64,000 nucleotides of DNA. Origin: Lachnospiraceae bacterium (GTDB lineage Bacteria > Bacillota > Clostridia > Lachnospirales > Lachnospiraceae). Positions 1 through 9,762 of the stretch are shown here, one piece after another (position 1 is the first letter of the stretch; each line of letters starts with the position of its first letter). The position numbers were made by a program, and so were the translations under genes. Location of the stretch: NCBI GenBank assembly GCA_910575555.1, contig CAJTFX010000001.1, positions 62,001-126,000 of the forward strand, in the 5' to 3' direction. The notes beneath the pieces are model-generated. The model was not told the DNA's origin. It did no database searches and saw only the letters and a list, made by a program, of their open reading frames with translations.

Positions 1-295
1 CAACGATAAATTCCGCTCCCTTGATATGGTTTTTCACATGCTTGTCTAGCACTTCGCCGATCATATTCTGCATATTATTGTAATCTGCAATCACTCCATT
101 TACCACTGGAAATGATACTTTGATGGAATCCGGCGCCTTCTCATACATGGCATATGCATCATTTCCGAATGCATAAAGCTGGTTCTTGTTCACAATCGCA
201 ATGGTATTCTTCTCATTGATTACTTTACCGGTTCCTTTGCAAAACACTTTTAAATTGCAGGTACCCAAATCAATTCCATAAACATTTGTTGACAT
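1..295 (-). CDS. mreB: Rod shape-determining MreB-like protein, N-terminal part
   Basis: The reverse strand opens at an ATG at 295 and reads without a stop to the window edge, giving about 98 residues. It begins MSTNVYGIDLGTCNLKVF, the phosphate-1 loop of the actin/MreB/Hsp70 ATPase fold, where a DLGT motif binds nucleotide. MreB proteins form membrane-associated filaments that direct lateral wall synthesis. The gene is cut by the window edge, so only subdomain IA is visible. A weak purine-rich ribosome site lies just upstream. It is 17 bp downstream of radC on the same strand, a common radC-mreB order. Identification as MreB rather than another actin homologue rests on this short N-terminus and that order. 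Confidence 0.8.
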   Translation of the reverse strand, partial: MSTNVYGIDLGTCNLKVFCKGTGKVINEKNTIAIVNKNQLYAFGNDAYAMYEKAPDSIKVSFPVVNGVIADYNNMQNMIGEVLDKHVKNHIKGAEFIV

Positions 296-312
296 AATCT
301 ACGTTCCTTTCC

Positions 313-1005
313 TCAACCTAAAAGGCCATTTTCTCTAAAGCTGATATATCTGTTATCGCCGATGATAATGTGATCCGCAAGAACAATCTCCAGAATCCTT
401 CCGCCCTCCGCCACACGCCTGGTTACGGCAAGATCTGCTTCGCTGGGCGTCGGGTCTCCGCTGGGGTGGTTATGGAGAAGCACAATATGGGCCGCTCTGT
501 ACTCCATGGCTATCATAAAGATCTCCCTTGGAGAAACCAGGGAATTGGTCACTGTCCCCACGGATATGGTTTCTTCCCCCAACAGATGGCTTTTGGCGTC
601 AAACATCGCTAACAACAGATTTTCTTTTGTCTTGTGCCGAAGAGATTCCATGTAATAGCCTGCGACACTGGCTGGTTCATTCAATCTTACGTCCCTCAGC
701 CTGCTGGTTTTGGCAATGCGTTCTGCCAGTTCTGCAATGCACTTCAATTGTGCCGCTTTTACCTGTCCGATTCCCGGAATTTCTTTCATCTCCTCCGGCC
801 GCATATTTACCAGGTTCAGAAGATTCTTCTCTTTCCGGGACAGAAAAAACTGGGCAAGCTGCAGCGCTGTCAGATTCCTTGTGCCTGTTTTCAGTATCAC
901 TGCCAGCAGCTCCGCATCCGAAAGGGCCCTGGCTCCGTAGCGGATGCATTTCTCCAAAGGCTGCTCAGATTCCGGCATTTCTTTCATCGTAATATGTGTT
1001 TTCAT
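313..1005 (-). CDS. radC: RadC-family JAB domain protein
   Basis: A 230-residue protein of normal RadC length. The N-terminal half has the UPF0758 helix-hairpin-helix region (EIPGIGQVKAAQLKC, about residues 74-88). The C-terminal half has the JAB/MPN metalloprotease-like motif HNHPSGDPTPSEAD (about 177-190), whose two histidines and aspartate bind zinc. The family is called DNA repair protein RadC, but its biochemical role is not settled. The gene lies directly upstream of mreB. The 260 bases upstream of its start (1006-1265) hold no gene, so its promoter is probably there. Confidence 0.93.
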   Translation of the reverse strand: MKTHITMKEMPESEQPLEKCIRYGARALSDAELLAVILKTGTRNLTALQLAQFFLSRKEKNLLNLVNMRPEEMKEIPGIGQVKAAQLKCIAELAERIAKTSRLRDVRLNEPASVAGYYMESLRHKTKENLLLAMFDAKSHLLGEETISVGTVTNSLVSPREIFMIAMEYRAAHIVLLHNHPSGDPTPSEADLAVTRRVAEGGRILEIVLADHIIIGDNRYISFRENGLLG

Positions 1006-1265
1006 AATCTTCCTTCCGCTCTCTCAAAGCAAAGGAAAAAGTTTTACGTTTTATTTTAGCACAAATATATGGTTGTGTATACTAATTTATTGTTAAAAAT
1101 TCATAAACATTGCCGTAATAATTTACAAAAGCCCCGCCGGGCCGGCTGTTTCTGAGTACCAGGAGGTATATTTTTCATTGTAAACCCTCATCATGCTCAG
1201 CCTGCCGTCCGGCGGGCCGCATGGCCATCCATACTATGGAAGCCAAAGGCTTTCATGGTAAACTG

Positions 1266-2540
1266 TTAAAGTTCCACCAGGCCGGCCTCATACAGTTTCT
1301 GCAAAGACATTAAAATTCCCAGCTTGCCATGGTACCAGGTCAGCCCACCCTGAAAATAAACGGCATAAGGCTCCCGCAGAGGCCCGTCTGCGCTCAGTTC
1401 GATGGAAGAACCCTGGACAAAGGCGCCTGCCGCCATAATAACTTCATCGTCATACCCGGGCATTGCCCAGGGTTCCGGAGTTACATGGCTGTCCACCGGC
1501 GCCGCCGCCTGAATGCCCCGGCAGAATGCAATCAGCGCTTCTTTTGAGTTCAAAGTCACCGCCTGAATAATGTCGTGACGGCTTTCGCTGCCGTCTGGTA
1601 TCACCGGAAAGCCCAGGCTTTCATAGATATTTGCGGCAAAAACTGCGCTTTTTAACGCAGCGGCTGTTACCGTTGGGGCCAGAAACAACCCCTGATACAA
1701 GGACTGAATCACCCCCAGGGAAGCGCCCACCTCTTTGCCCAGTCCCGGAGAAGTCAGCCGATAAGCCGCCTGTTCAATGTATGTTCTTTTTCCGACAATG
1801 TATCCGCCGATGGGGGCAAGGCCGCCGCCGGGATTTTTAATCAGGGAACCTACAATCATATCCGCCCCTGCTTCCAGAGGCTCCTTCTCTTCCACAAATT
1901 CCCCGTAGCAGTTGTCCACCATGCAGATCACCTCCGGTTTTATCTGTTTGATAAAAGAAATCAGCTCTCCAATCTGCTGTACCGAAAAACTGGGCCGGGT
2001 CTGATATCCCTTGGAGCGCTGAATCGTTACCAGTTTGGTGCGCTCTGTCAGGGCTTTTTTGATAGATTCATAATCAAAAGTTCCATCGGCGCACAGATCC
2101 ACCTGCCGGTAGGTAATTCCGTATTCTGCCAAAGAGCCTTTGGACTTGCGTATGCCGATGACTTCCTCTAACGTGTCATAGGGTTTTCCCACTGGGGACA
2201 GCAGCTCGTCTCCCGGCCGGAGATTGGACATAAGGGCCAGCGCCAGCGCATGGGTGCCGCAGGTAATCTGAGGACGCACCAATGCCGCTTCGCCCCGAAA
2301 ACACTCTGCATACACTTCTTCTAACGTGTCCCTTCCCAAATCATTATACCCATATCCATTGCTTCCCATGAAACATTCTGCGCTGACTTTTTTTGACTGC
2401 ATGGCTTTTATCACTTTTAACTGGTTGTATTCCGCTATGCGGTCAATTTCCTCAAAACGCTCTTTTAATTTTTTTTCCTGCTTCTGGCCGAAATCCAGGA
2501 CTTTTTCTCCGATTCCAAGCCTTTGATACATTTCCTTCAT
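1266..2540 (-). CDS. PLP-dependent enzyme of the YnbB / aluminium-resistance family
   Basis: A 424-residue fold-type I pyridoxal-phosphate enzyme. The segment GSLIKNPGGGLAPIGG (about 231-246) holds the lysine expected to form the Schiff base, and MVDNCYGEF (about 208-216) holds the aspartate that pairs with the cofactor ring. The family is annotated as methionine gamma-lyase-like or aluminium-resistance protein and is related to cystathionine lyases. Its substrate is not established. In Clostridia it commonly sits next to miaA-mutL-mutS, as here, 18 bp after miaA. Operon cotranscription is inferred from spacing and strand. Confidence 0.85.
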   Translation of the reverse strand: MKEMYQRLGIGEKVLDFGQKQEKKLKERFEEIDRIAEYNQLKVIKAMQSKKVSAECFMGSNGYGYNDLGRDTLEEVYAECFRGEAALVRPQITCGTHALALALMSNLRPGDELLSPVGKPYDTLEEVIGIRKSKGSLAEYGITYRQVDLCADGTFDYESIKKALTERTKLVTIQRSKGYQTRPSFSVQQIGELISFIKQIKPEVICMVDNCYGEFVEEKEPLEAGADMIVGSLIKNPGGGLAPIGGYIVGKRTYIEQAAYRLTSPGLGKEVGASLGVIQSLYQGLFLAPTVTAAALKSAVFAANIYESLGFPVIPDGSESRHDIIQAVTLNSKEALIAFCRGIQAAAPVDSHVTPEPWAMPGYDDEVIMAAGAFVQGSSIELSADGPLREPYAVYFQGGLTWYHGKLGILMSLQKLYEAGLVEL

Positions 2541-2558
2541 CGTTTTTTCCTCTTTTTG

Positions 2559-3506
2559 TCAAATCATTTGCTTTTCTTTCAGAATTTTCTGCATATATTG
2601 CAGCATTCTGTCGTTATTGTAATCAAACTCCGGCTTGTGAATCCAGATGACCTCCCGTTCCCGCCGGAACCAGGTCAGCTGACGCTTGGCAAAATGCCTG
2701 GTGTCCCGTTTGATCCGATAGACGGCCTCCTCCAGAGTGCAGTCTCCTTCCAGATAGTCCAGAATCTCTTTATACCCTAAGCCCTGCATGGATACCATCT
2801 CCCGTCTGCAGCCAAGTTCCCGCAGCTGCTTCACTTCTTCCACCAGCCCCTCTTCCATCATTTGTTCCACCCGCCGTTCAATCCGTTCATAGAGACAGCT
2901 CCTGTCGTCATTCAGCACAAAATAGGCAGACTGATAAGGGGAACTGCGCATCCGCTCCCGCTCATTGTGTTCTGAGATTTTCCTGCCGGTGAGATGATGA
3001 AATTCCAGTGCGCGTATCACACGCTTTATATTATTTTCGTGAATGGTTTCCGCAGACTTTTCATCTACCTGAGCCAGCATTTCATGCAGCTTTCCGGGTC
3101 CCATACTTTCTGCAATCTGTTCCAGCTCCTTCCGGTAGGCTTTGTCCTCCGGCTGTTCTGTGAAATCAATTCCGTACAGCAATGCCTGAATATAGAATCC
3201 GGTGCCGCCTGCAACAATGGGAATCTGCCCCTGTTCATAGATTTTTTCCATGGCGGCTTTTGCATATTCCTGAAACCGCACCACATGAAATTCTTCCTCC
3301 GGCTCTAAGATATCCACCAGATAATGGGGAATCCCCTGCATTTCTTTTGGTTTTATTTTGGCAGAGCCGATATCCATATGCCGGTATACCTGCATGGAAT
3401 CTGCGGAAATCACCGCGCCGTTTACCAGTTTGGCCAGGCCAATGGACAATTCTGTTTTTCCAACTGCCGTAGGCCCTGTTAAAATGATCAATGGCTTCTT
3501 CATCAC
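2559..3506 (-). CDS. miaA: tRNA dimethylallyltransferase
   Basis: A 315-residue protein with a Walker A-like loop GPTAVGKTELSIGLA at residues 11-25 and the DSMQVYRHMDIGSAK motif (about 36-50) typical of MiaA. It transfers a dimethylallyl group to N6 of A37 in tRNAs that read codons starting with U, which helps keep frame during translation. The C-terminal half has the tRNA-binding RDTRHFAKRQLTWFRRE segment. The start overlaps the mutL stop by 4 bp (ATGA type), which implies translational coupling in a mutS-mutL-miaA operon. Confidence 0.96.
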   Translation of the reverse strand: MMKKPLIILTGPTAVGKTELSIGLAKLVNGAVISADSMQVYRHMDIGSAKIKPKEMQGIPHYLVDILEPEEEFHVVRFQEYAKAAMEKIYEQGQIPIVAGGTGFYIQALLYGIDFTEQPEDKAYRKELEQIAESMGPGKLHEMLAQVDEKSAETIHENNIKRVIRALEFHHLTGRKISEHNERERMRSSPYQSAYFVLNDDRSCLYERIERRVEQMMEEGLVEEVKQLRELGCRREMVSMQGLGYKEILDYLEGDCTLEEAVYRIKRDTRHFAKRQLTWFRREREVIWIHKPEFDYNNDRMLQYMQKILKEKQMI

Positions 3507-5449
3507 AACACCCGCTTAAATTTCTTTTCCAGTTCGTATTTTGTCATGGAAATAATGGTTGGCCGTCCGTGGGGACAGTGATAGGGATTCTCAAGGGTCA
3601 AAAGTTCTCCGATTAAGGCTTCCACCTCCGGCCTGGAAATGTTCTGATTTCCCTTTACCGCTGCTTTGCAGGACATGGAGGCTATTTTTTCTGTAATCAT
3701 CTGAGGCGTTTCCTTTCCGTGGAAATCAGCCAGGCTGTCTAAAATTTCAATCACCAGTTCCTGCCCGTTCAGCCCAAACAGGTTGGCTGGAACAGTGGTA
3801 ACGGAGTATTCCTTTCCCCCAAAATGCTCGATTTCATAGCCCAGCTTCTGAAAATAGCCCATATATTTCTTAAGCAGAGATTCCTCCTGCAGATTCAGCG
3901 TCAGCAGAATGGGCGGATAAATCACCTGGGAAGTGAATTCTTTGTTCTTAAGCCCTGCCAGCGTCCGTTCATACAGAACTTTTTCGTGGGCCGCATGCTG
4001 ATCGATAATATAGAGCTGATTGTCAAATTCCACCAGCCAGTAAGTGTCAAACAGCTGACCGATGATTTTGTGGGCCGGGCGGGAGGCTTCTTCTAAGAGC
4101 TTTCGCGGCTGTTCTCTCGTTTCTTCGGAAGGGCCCGTTCCCTGTAATTCTTCCAAAAAGTCCTGTTGTTTTGCCGTTTCCGGCTCCTGCTGGGACTGGG
4201 AATCCAGTGTTCCATAGGTGATTTCTTCCGCTACAACGGCATGCTGACTTTCAGACTTGTCCCGGCGGGATGTTGCCGCAGTTTTCTCATATTTCGGCTC
4301 ATAGGGGCTGTCCTTTCGGATCGCCGCCTTTACCGCCTCCAGCCGTTTTGTCTCAAAAGGCTCCGGGGCTTTGCGGCCAGACCCCATCCGTTCTTTTTTC
4401 TCCTGGGCCTGTCTTGCCTTTTCTTCCCGCTCCTGTTCCAGACTCACCTGATAGACCAGCTCATTCTGGTTGATGGCGTCCCGGATTAACTGTGTCAGGT
4501 ATTGGTAAATTTCCTCTCCATTGCTGAACCGCAGCTCCATTTTGGTGGGATGGACATTGACATCCAACAGACTGCCGTTGATGGAAATATGCAGAACGGT
4601 AAAGGGATATTTGTGCTGCATGACAAAGGATTTATAGCCCTCCTCAATGCTTTTGGCAATCAGGCTGCTTTTAATATACCGCCCGTTGATAAAATAATTC
4701 TCAAAATTCCGGTTCCCTCTGGAAATCAGCGGCTTGCCGATAAAGCCCTGAATGGAAAACCATTCATTTTCTCCCTGAAGCTCCAACAGGTTTGCAGCAA
4801 TGTCACGCCCGTAAATATGGTAAATCACTTCTTTCAGGTTGGAATTGCCGGAGGTGTGCAGCTTGGGCTGATTATTTACGATCAGCTTAAAAGAAATCTC
4901 CGGGTGGGACAGGGCCAGGCGTTCCAGTAAATCTCCGATATATCCGGCTTCTGTCTGGGCTGTCTTTAAGAATTTTTTCCTGGCAGGGGTATTGTAAAAT
5001 AAGTTGCGCACCAGAAAAGTGGTGCCCTCCGGCGCGCCGATTTCCTCCGAGGATTTCTCCTTTCCCCCTTCAATGACATACCGGGTGCCGCTGAACTGGG
5101 AAATAGTTTTGGTAATCAATTCCACCTGGGCCACCGCCGCAATACTGGATAACGCCTCTCCCCGGAATCCCAGAGAGGATACGGTCAGCAAATCCTCCAC
5201 ATTGCGGATTTTACTGGTGGAATGGCGCAGAAACGCCAGGGGAACCTGCTCTCTTTCGATTCCGCACCCATTGTCTGTAATGCGGATGAAGGAGATGCCC
5301 CCTTCTTTGATTTCCACGGTTATGGCGCTGGCCTTGGCGTCTATGGCATTTTCCACCAGCTCCTTCACCACGGAAGAGGGACGCTCAATCACCTCGCCCG
5401 CTGCAATTTTGTCTATGGTCTGTTGGTCTAAAATCTCTATATTCGGCAT
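3503..5449 (-). CDS. mutL: DNA mismatch repair protein MutL
   Basis: A 648-residue GHKL ATPase. Motifs seen: the N-box ELVENAIDAKA (about 31-41), DNGCGIE (about 60-66) and GFRGEALSSIA (about 94-104). The middle linker (about 335-450) is charged and low complexity. The C-terminal dimerisation domain includes QLYIIDQHAAHEKVLYER, the QHAAHE metal site seen in endonuclease-type MutL, and ends with a CPHGRP motif. It links MutS recognition to strand incision. Species with such MutL proteins usually lack MutH. It lies 56 bp downstream of mutS. Confidence 0.97.
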   Translation of the reverse strand: MPNIEILDQQTIDKIAAGEVIERPSSVVKELVENAIDAKASAITVEIKEGGISFIRITDNGCGIEREQVPLAFLRHSTSKIRNVEDLLTVSSLGFRGEALSSIAAVAQVELITKTISQFSGTRYVIEGGKEKSSEEIGAPEGTTFLVRNLFYNTPARKKFLKTAQTEAGYIGDLLERLALSHPEISFKLIVNNQPKLHTSGNSNLKEVIYHIYGRDIAANLLELQGENEWFSIQGFIGKPLISRGNRNFENYFINGRYIKSSLIAKSIEEGYKSFVMQHKYPFTVLHISINGSLLDVNVHPTKMELRFSNGEEIYQYLTQLIRDAINQNELVYQVSLEQEREEKARQAQEKKERMGSGRKAPEPFETKRLEAVKAAIRKDSPYEPKYEKTAATSRRDKSESQHAVVAEEITYGTLDSQSQQEPETAKQQDFLEELQGTGPSEETREQPRKLLEEASRPAHKIIGQLFDTYWLVEFDNQLYIIDQHAAHEKVLYERTLAGLKNKEFTSQVIYPPILLTLNLQEESLLKKYMGYFQKLGYEIEHFGGKEYSVTTVPANLFGLNGQELVIEILDSLADFHGKETPQMITEKIASMSCKAAVKGNQNISRPEVEALIGELLTLENPYHCPHGRPTIISMTKYELEKKFKRVL

Positions 5450-5505
5450 AAGCGCTCTCCTTTGGTTCTGAATCCTGCCGCCGGTTCTGTGTCAGGAAAA
5501 GCAGG

Positions 5506-8151
5506 CTACCACCGGTTCTTTATTTTGCTTTGAAGCTGATACAGTTTATTCAACGCATCAATAGGCGTCAGATTTCCCAAATCCAGCTCCCTCACTTCTT
5601 TAATGATATCATCATCTTTCACTGTATCAAAGAGAGACATCTGTGTCAAATCCACTTCATCCAGTTTTTCTTTCTTTTTCCGGGGCTTATGGTGTTCCGC
5701 AATGAGATTTCCGGTCAGCTCTGCTATATCATGGGCGCTCAGCTCCTCTGAGATTTCTTTGGCCCGTTCAATGACGCTTTCCGGCACCCCGGCAAGTTTG
5801 GCCACCTGGATGCCGTAGCTTTTATCTGCGCCTCCGGGGACAATTTTCCGCAAAAATACAACATCGTCTCCATTTTCCTTGACAGCAATGCAGTAATTAT
5901 TTACGTTATTCAGCTTGCCCTCTAATTCCGTCAGCTCATGGTAATGGGTGGCAAACAAGGTTTTGGCTCCCAGAAGTTTTGGATTGCTGATATGCTCCAC
6001 CACAGCCCAGGCAATGCTCAGCCCGTCAAAGGTACTGGTTCCCCGGCCGATTTCATCCAGCACCAGAAGGCTGTTACTGGTGGCGTTACGGAGAATATTG
6101 GCAACTTCTGTCATTTCCACCATAAACGTGCTCTGGCCGCTGGCCAGATCGTCGGAAGCCCCTACTCTTGTAAATATCCGATCCACAATTCCGATTTTCG
6201 CCTGTTCCGCCGGAACAAAGCTACCGATCTGGGCCATCAAAACAATCAGAGCCGTCTGACGCATATAAGTGGATTTTCCCGCCATATTGGGGCCGGTGAT
6301 AATGGAAATGCGTTTTTTGCTGTTATCCAGATAGGTGTCGTTGGAGATAAACATATCATTGTTTATCATCTGCTCCACCACCGGATGACGGCCGCTTTTA
6401 ATATCAATCACACCGGTTTCATTGATGGAGGGCCGGCAGTAATTATTCCGTTCCGCCACCAGGGACAGGGCGGACAGCACATCGATTTTTGCAACTGCCT
6501 TGGCGGTCTTTTGAATCCGCAGCACCTCATCTGCGATTTTATCCCGGATTGTCCGGAAGGTTTCGTATTCCAGCGTTACCAGTTTATCTTCCGCTCCCAG
6601 AATAATGTCCTCCAGCTCCTTCAGTTCTGCCGTAATATAACGCTCTGCGTTGGCAAGGGTCTGTTTTCTGGTATAATAATCCGGCACAAGGTTCTGGTAA
6701 GAATTGGTTACTTCCAGATAATAGCCGAAAATCTTATTGTATTTAATTCTCAGGTTCTTAATGCCTGTTTTCTCCCGCTCCCTGGTTTCCAGTTCCATCA
6801 GCCAGGTTTTTCCTTCTGTCTTGGCCTGGCGGAGCTTGTCAATCTCTTCGTCATATCCCTCCTTGATCATGCCGCCGTCCCGGATGGAAATGGGAGGATC
6901 TTCTTTGATGGAAGCGTCAATCAACTGATAAATATCTTCCAGAATATCCAGTTCCGCCCGTGTTTCCTCCAACATGGGCGTATCAAATTCTCCCAGGAGG
7001 CTGTGAATATGGGGAAGCATTTCAAGGGAACTTTTAAATGCGGTCAAATCCCTGGGATTGGCGGTCTGATAGGTGACCCGGCTGATCAGACGCTCTAAAT
7101 CATAAACTGGATTCAGATATTCCCGGATTTCTTCCCGGAGCATGGCATTCTGGTTGAATGCTTCCACTGCATCCAACCGCTTTTCGATTTCTCCTTTATT
7201 GATTAAAGGCTGCTCCACAAAGCTTCGAAGCATCCTTGCTCCCATAGCCGTTTTTGTCTTATCCAGCACCCACAGAAGGGAGCCCCGCTTCTGCTTTTCC
7301 CGTAAAGTCTCCACCAGTTCTAAATTTCGCCTGGTGGAGCTGTCAATAATCATATATTTTCCTGTAATGTAAAGCTGCAGCGAGGTCATGTTGGCCAGGG
7401 AATTTTTCTGTGTCTCATACAAATACCGCAGAAGGGCGCCTGACGCAATGGTGCCGCATTCATAATCCTGAATGCCAAGGCCCGAAAGGTCTGAGATTTT
7501 AAAATGCTCCAACAATGTAGTTCTGGCTGTCTCATCACTGAAATACCAGGAATCCAGCGCATATACCGCAATGGAGAGACGCTGTTTTAAATCTTCAAAA
7601 TCCATCCCCGTCATATAAAAGGCTTCGTTGCAGATAATCTCAGAAGGCGCAAATTTATGTATTTCATCCATCAGCTTCTGTTCCTGATCCACCTCTGTTA
7701 CAAAATAATCCCCGGTGGTCACATCGGCAATGGAGACGCCGTACCGATCCTCCATATAAACCACGCACATAATATAATTATTTTTGGTTTCATCCAGTGC
7801 CTGAGTGTCCAGATTGGTTCCGGGGGTGACAATCCGCACCACCTCCCGGCGGACTAAGCCCCTTGACATCTTAGGGTCCTCCACCTGTTCGCAGATGGCC
7901 ACTTTGTACCCCTTGGCCACCAGACGGTTCAGATAAGCTTCCACTGAATGATAGGGCACGCCGCACATGGGCGCCTTCTCCTCCTGGCCGCAGTTTTTTC
8001 CGGTCAGCGTAATTTCAAGCTCTTTGGAGGCTGTTTTGGCGTCCTCAAAAAACATCTCATAGAAATCACCCAGACGGTAAAAAAGAATACAGTCCTTATA
8101 ATCCTTTTTGGTATCAATATATTGCTGCATCATTGGCGTATATTCCGACAC
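5506..8151 (-). CDS. mutS: DNA mismatch repair protein MutS
   Basis: An 881-residue protein of typical length. Domain I has the mismatch-binding segment YRLGDFYEMFFEDA near residues 25-38, including the Phe-x-Glu motif that stacks on the mispair. The ATPase domain has Walker A GPNMAGKSTYMRQ (about 623-635), Walker B LVLDEIGRGTSTFDG and the composite-site segment FATHYHELTELE. It recognises mismatches and recruits MutL, encoded just downstream. The gene follows a flavoprotein gene by only 15 bp, so transcription may start further upstream. Confidence 0.97.
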   Translation of the reverse strand: MSEYTPMMQQYIDTKKDYKDCILFYRLGDFYEMFFEDAKTASKELEITLTGKNCGQEEKAPMCGVPYHSVEAYLNRLVAKGYKVAICEQVEDPKMSRGLVRREVVRIVTPGTNLDTQALDETKNNYIMCVVYMEDRYGVSIADVTTGDYFVTEVDQEQKLMDEIHKFAPSEIICNEAFYMTGMDFEDLKQRLSIAVYALDSWYFSDETARTTLLEHFKISDLSGLGIQDYECGTIASGALLRYLYETQKNSLANMTSLQLYITGKYMIIDSSTRRNLELVETLREKQKRGSLLWVLDKTKTAMGARMLRSFVEQPLINKGEIEKRLDAVEAFNQNAMLREEIREYLNPVYDLERLISRVTYQTANPRDLTAFKSSLEMLPHIHSLLGEFDTPMLEETRAELDILEDIYQLIDASIKEDPPISIRDGGMIKEGYDEEIDKLRQAKTEGKTWLMELETREREKTGIKNLRIKYNKIFGYYLEVTNSYQNLVPDYYTRKQTLANAERYITAELKELEDIILGAEDKLVTLEYETFRTIRDKIADEVLRIQKTAKAVAKIDVLSALSLVAERNNYCRPSINETGVIDIKSGRHPVVEQMINNDMFISNDTYLDNSKKRISIITGPNMAGKSTYMRQTALIVLMAQIGSFVPAEQAKIGIVDRIFTRVGASDDLASGQSTFMVEMTEVANILRNATSNSLLVLDEIGRGTSTFDGLSIAWAVVEHISNPKLLGAKTLFATHYHELTELEGKLNNVNNYCIAVKENGDDVVFLRKIVPGGADKSYGIQVAKLAGVPESVIERAKEISEELSAHDIAELTGNLIAEHHKPRKKKEKLDEVDLTQMSLFDTVKDDDIIKEVRELDLGNLTPIDALNKLYQLQSKIKNRW

Positions 8152-8166
8152 GATACTACTTTCCTC

Positions 8167-9762
8167 CTAAATTCTTTTGTACTGTTTTCCAATTGCCTCT
8201 GCAATTTTCATTCCGTCCATGGCTGCAGACATAATGCCTCCGGCATATCCCGCACCTTCTCCGCAGGGATATACCCCCTTTTTATTGCTCTCAAAATGCT
8301 CATCTCTTATGATCCGCACCGGAGAGGAAGTTCTGCTTTCCACACCGGACAAAATCGTATCCGGACGGTCAAATCCTGGGATATACCGTGAAAACTGGTG
8401 CATGCCCCGACAGAAAGAATCCCGGATTTCTTCTGAAAATAACTGGTGCAGATTCCCGAATGCCCGCTGTCCTTTCACGGCGGAGTCAAATCCGCCGTAG
8501 GCAGAAGAAACTGTACCCTGTTCAAAATCCCCAAACAATTGCTGCGGCACCTTTCCTTTTCCCAGCCGGTACGCCTGCTCCTCCAGTCTGCGCTGAAAGG
8601 CTACGCCGCTTAGTGGCCCGGAACCGAAATCTCCGGGGGTTACCGTTACAATAATGGCGCTGTTGGCGTTTTGGCCGTCCCTTTTACTGTAACTCATTCC
8701 GTTGACTGCAAGCCGCCCCGGTTCTGAAGAGGCATTTACCACATAACCGCCCGGGCACATGCAGAAAGAATACACGCCTCTGTGATTTTCCAGGTTTGCC
8801 GTTACCTTGTAAGGCGCCGCCGGAAGTTTCCCGGCCGCCGCTTCTCCGTACTGGCTTTGATTGATCATGGACTGGGGATGTTCTGCCCGAAGTCCCACTG
8901 CAAAAGATTTTGCCTCCATCTGAAATCCCAGATGATGCAGCATTTCAAAGGTATCCCTGGCGCTGTGTCCGATGGCCAGTACAGCCAGTTCCGTATCAAT
9001 CCGCACCGTTTCCCCGTTTCGCTGGCAGGTTACCCCTGTCAGCCTGTCCCCATGAAATTCCATTCCAGTGACGCAGGTTTCAAACAGACAGGTTCCGCCC
9101 CAGTCCTGGATTTGACGGCGCATATTTTTAACCACATTTTTTAAAATATCCGTTCCAATGTGAGGTTTGCTCTGATATCCGATTTCCTCCGGCGCGCCGT
9201 GGCGGATAAAAATATCCAGCGCCGCCTGATTTCTTCCCTGGGCATCCTTTACCAGTGTATTCAGCTTTCCGTCGGAAAAAGTACCGGCGCCGCCTTCGCC
9301 GAACTGTACATTTGAGTCGGGATTTAAACAGTTATCCTTCCAGAACTGTTCCACATCCCGGACGCGCTGATCTACGGTTCTGCCCCGTTCCAGTAAAATG
9401 GGAGAAAAGCCGTGCCGGGCCAGAAGATAGGCGCAAAACAGCCCTGCCGGGCCGCTGCCGATAATTACAGGAGAAGATTTCAGCTTCTTTGTTCCGCCGG
9501 CGGGAAACTGATACTGCACATCCTTCGCCTGCCCAATCCGGCTGCTTTTTGCCCGGCGCAGCACATGGGATTCCTGCTTTACCTGCACGTCAATGGTATA
9601 GACGTAGGAAATCTGGCTTTTTTTCCTGGCATCTATGGACTGTCTGCGTATCTGATAAGTCTGAATTGCTTCCGGCCCGGTTTTCAGTTCCCTGGCAATT
9701 TTCTGCAGCAATTGCTCCTTTGTATGGGAAATGGGAAGTTTTAACTGCTGTATCCTGATCAT
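8167..9762 (-). CDS. FAD-dependent dehydrogenase-like flavoprotein
   Basis: A 531-residue protein if started at 9762, where ATG overlaps the upstream gene's stop (ATGA). The longer frame to 9873 is judged spurious because it lies inside that gene. The first 80 residues look like the small N-terminal domain of this family. The FAD-binding Rossmann loop VIIGSGPAGLFCAYLLARHG follows at about 100. Later motifs are GEGGAGTFSDGKLN and, near the C-terminus, GEGAGYAGGIMSAAMDG. The family is a conserved, poorly characterised group of NAD(FAD)-utilising proteins common in Clostridia. The substrate cannot be read from sequence. Confidence 0.85.
   Translation of the reverse strand: MIRIQQLKLPISHTKEQLLQKIARELKTGPEAIQTYQIRRQSIDARKKSQISYVYTIDVQVKQESHVLRRAKSSRIGQAKDVQYQFPAGGTKKLKSSPVIIGSGPAGLFCAYLLARHGFSPILLERGRTVDQRVRDVEQFWKDNCLNPDSNVQFGEGGAGTFSDGKLNTLVKDAQGRNQAALDIFIRHGAPEEIGYQSKPHIGTDILKNVVKNMRRQIQDWGGTCLFETCVTGMEFHGDRLTGVTCQRNGETVRIDTELAVLAIGHSARDTFEMLHHLGFQMEAKSFAVGLRAEHPQSMINQSQYGEAAAGKLPAAPYKVTANLENHRGVYSFCMCPGGYVVNASSEPGRLAVNGMSYSKRDGQNANSAIIVTVTPGDFGSGPLSGVAFQRRLEEQAYRLGKGKVPQQLFGDFEQGTVSSAYGGFDSAVKGQRAFGNLHQLFSEEIRDSFCRGMHQFSRYIPGFDRPDTILSGVESRTSSPVRIIRDEHFESNKKGVYPCGEGAGYAGGIMSAAMDGMKIAEAIGKQYKRI

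Noticed and set aside
1235-1258. Terminator after the PLP enzyme gene
   Set aside because: ATGAAAGCC/GGCTTCCAT can pair, but no T run follows on the minus strand.
5938-7098. 386-codon plus-strand frame opposite mutS
   Set aside because: No ribosome site or recognisable domain, and it is antisense to a complete mutS.
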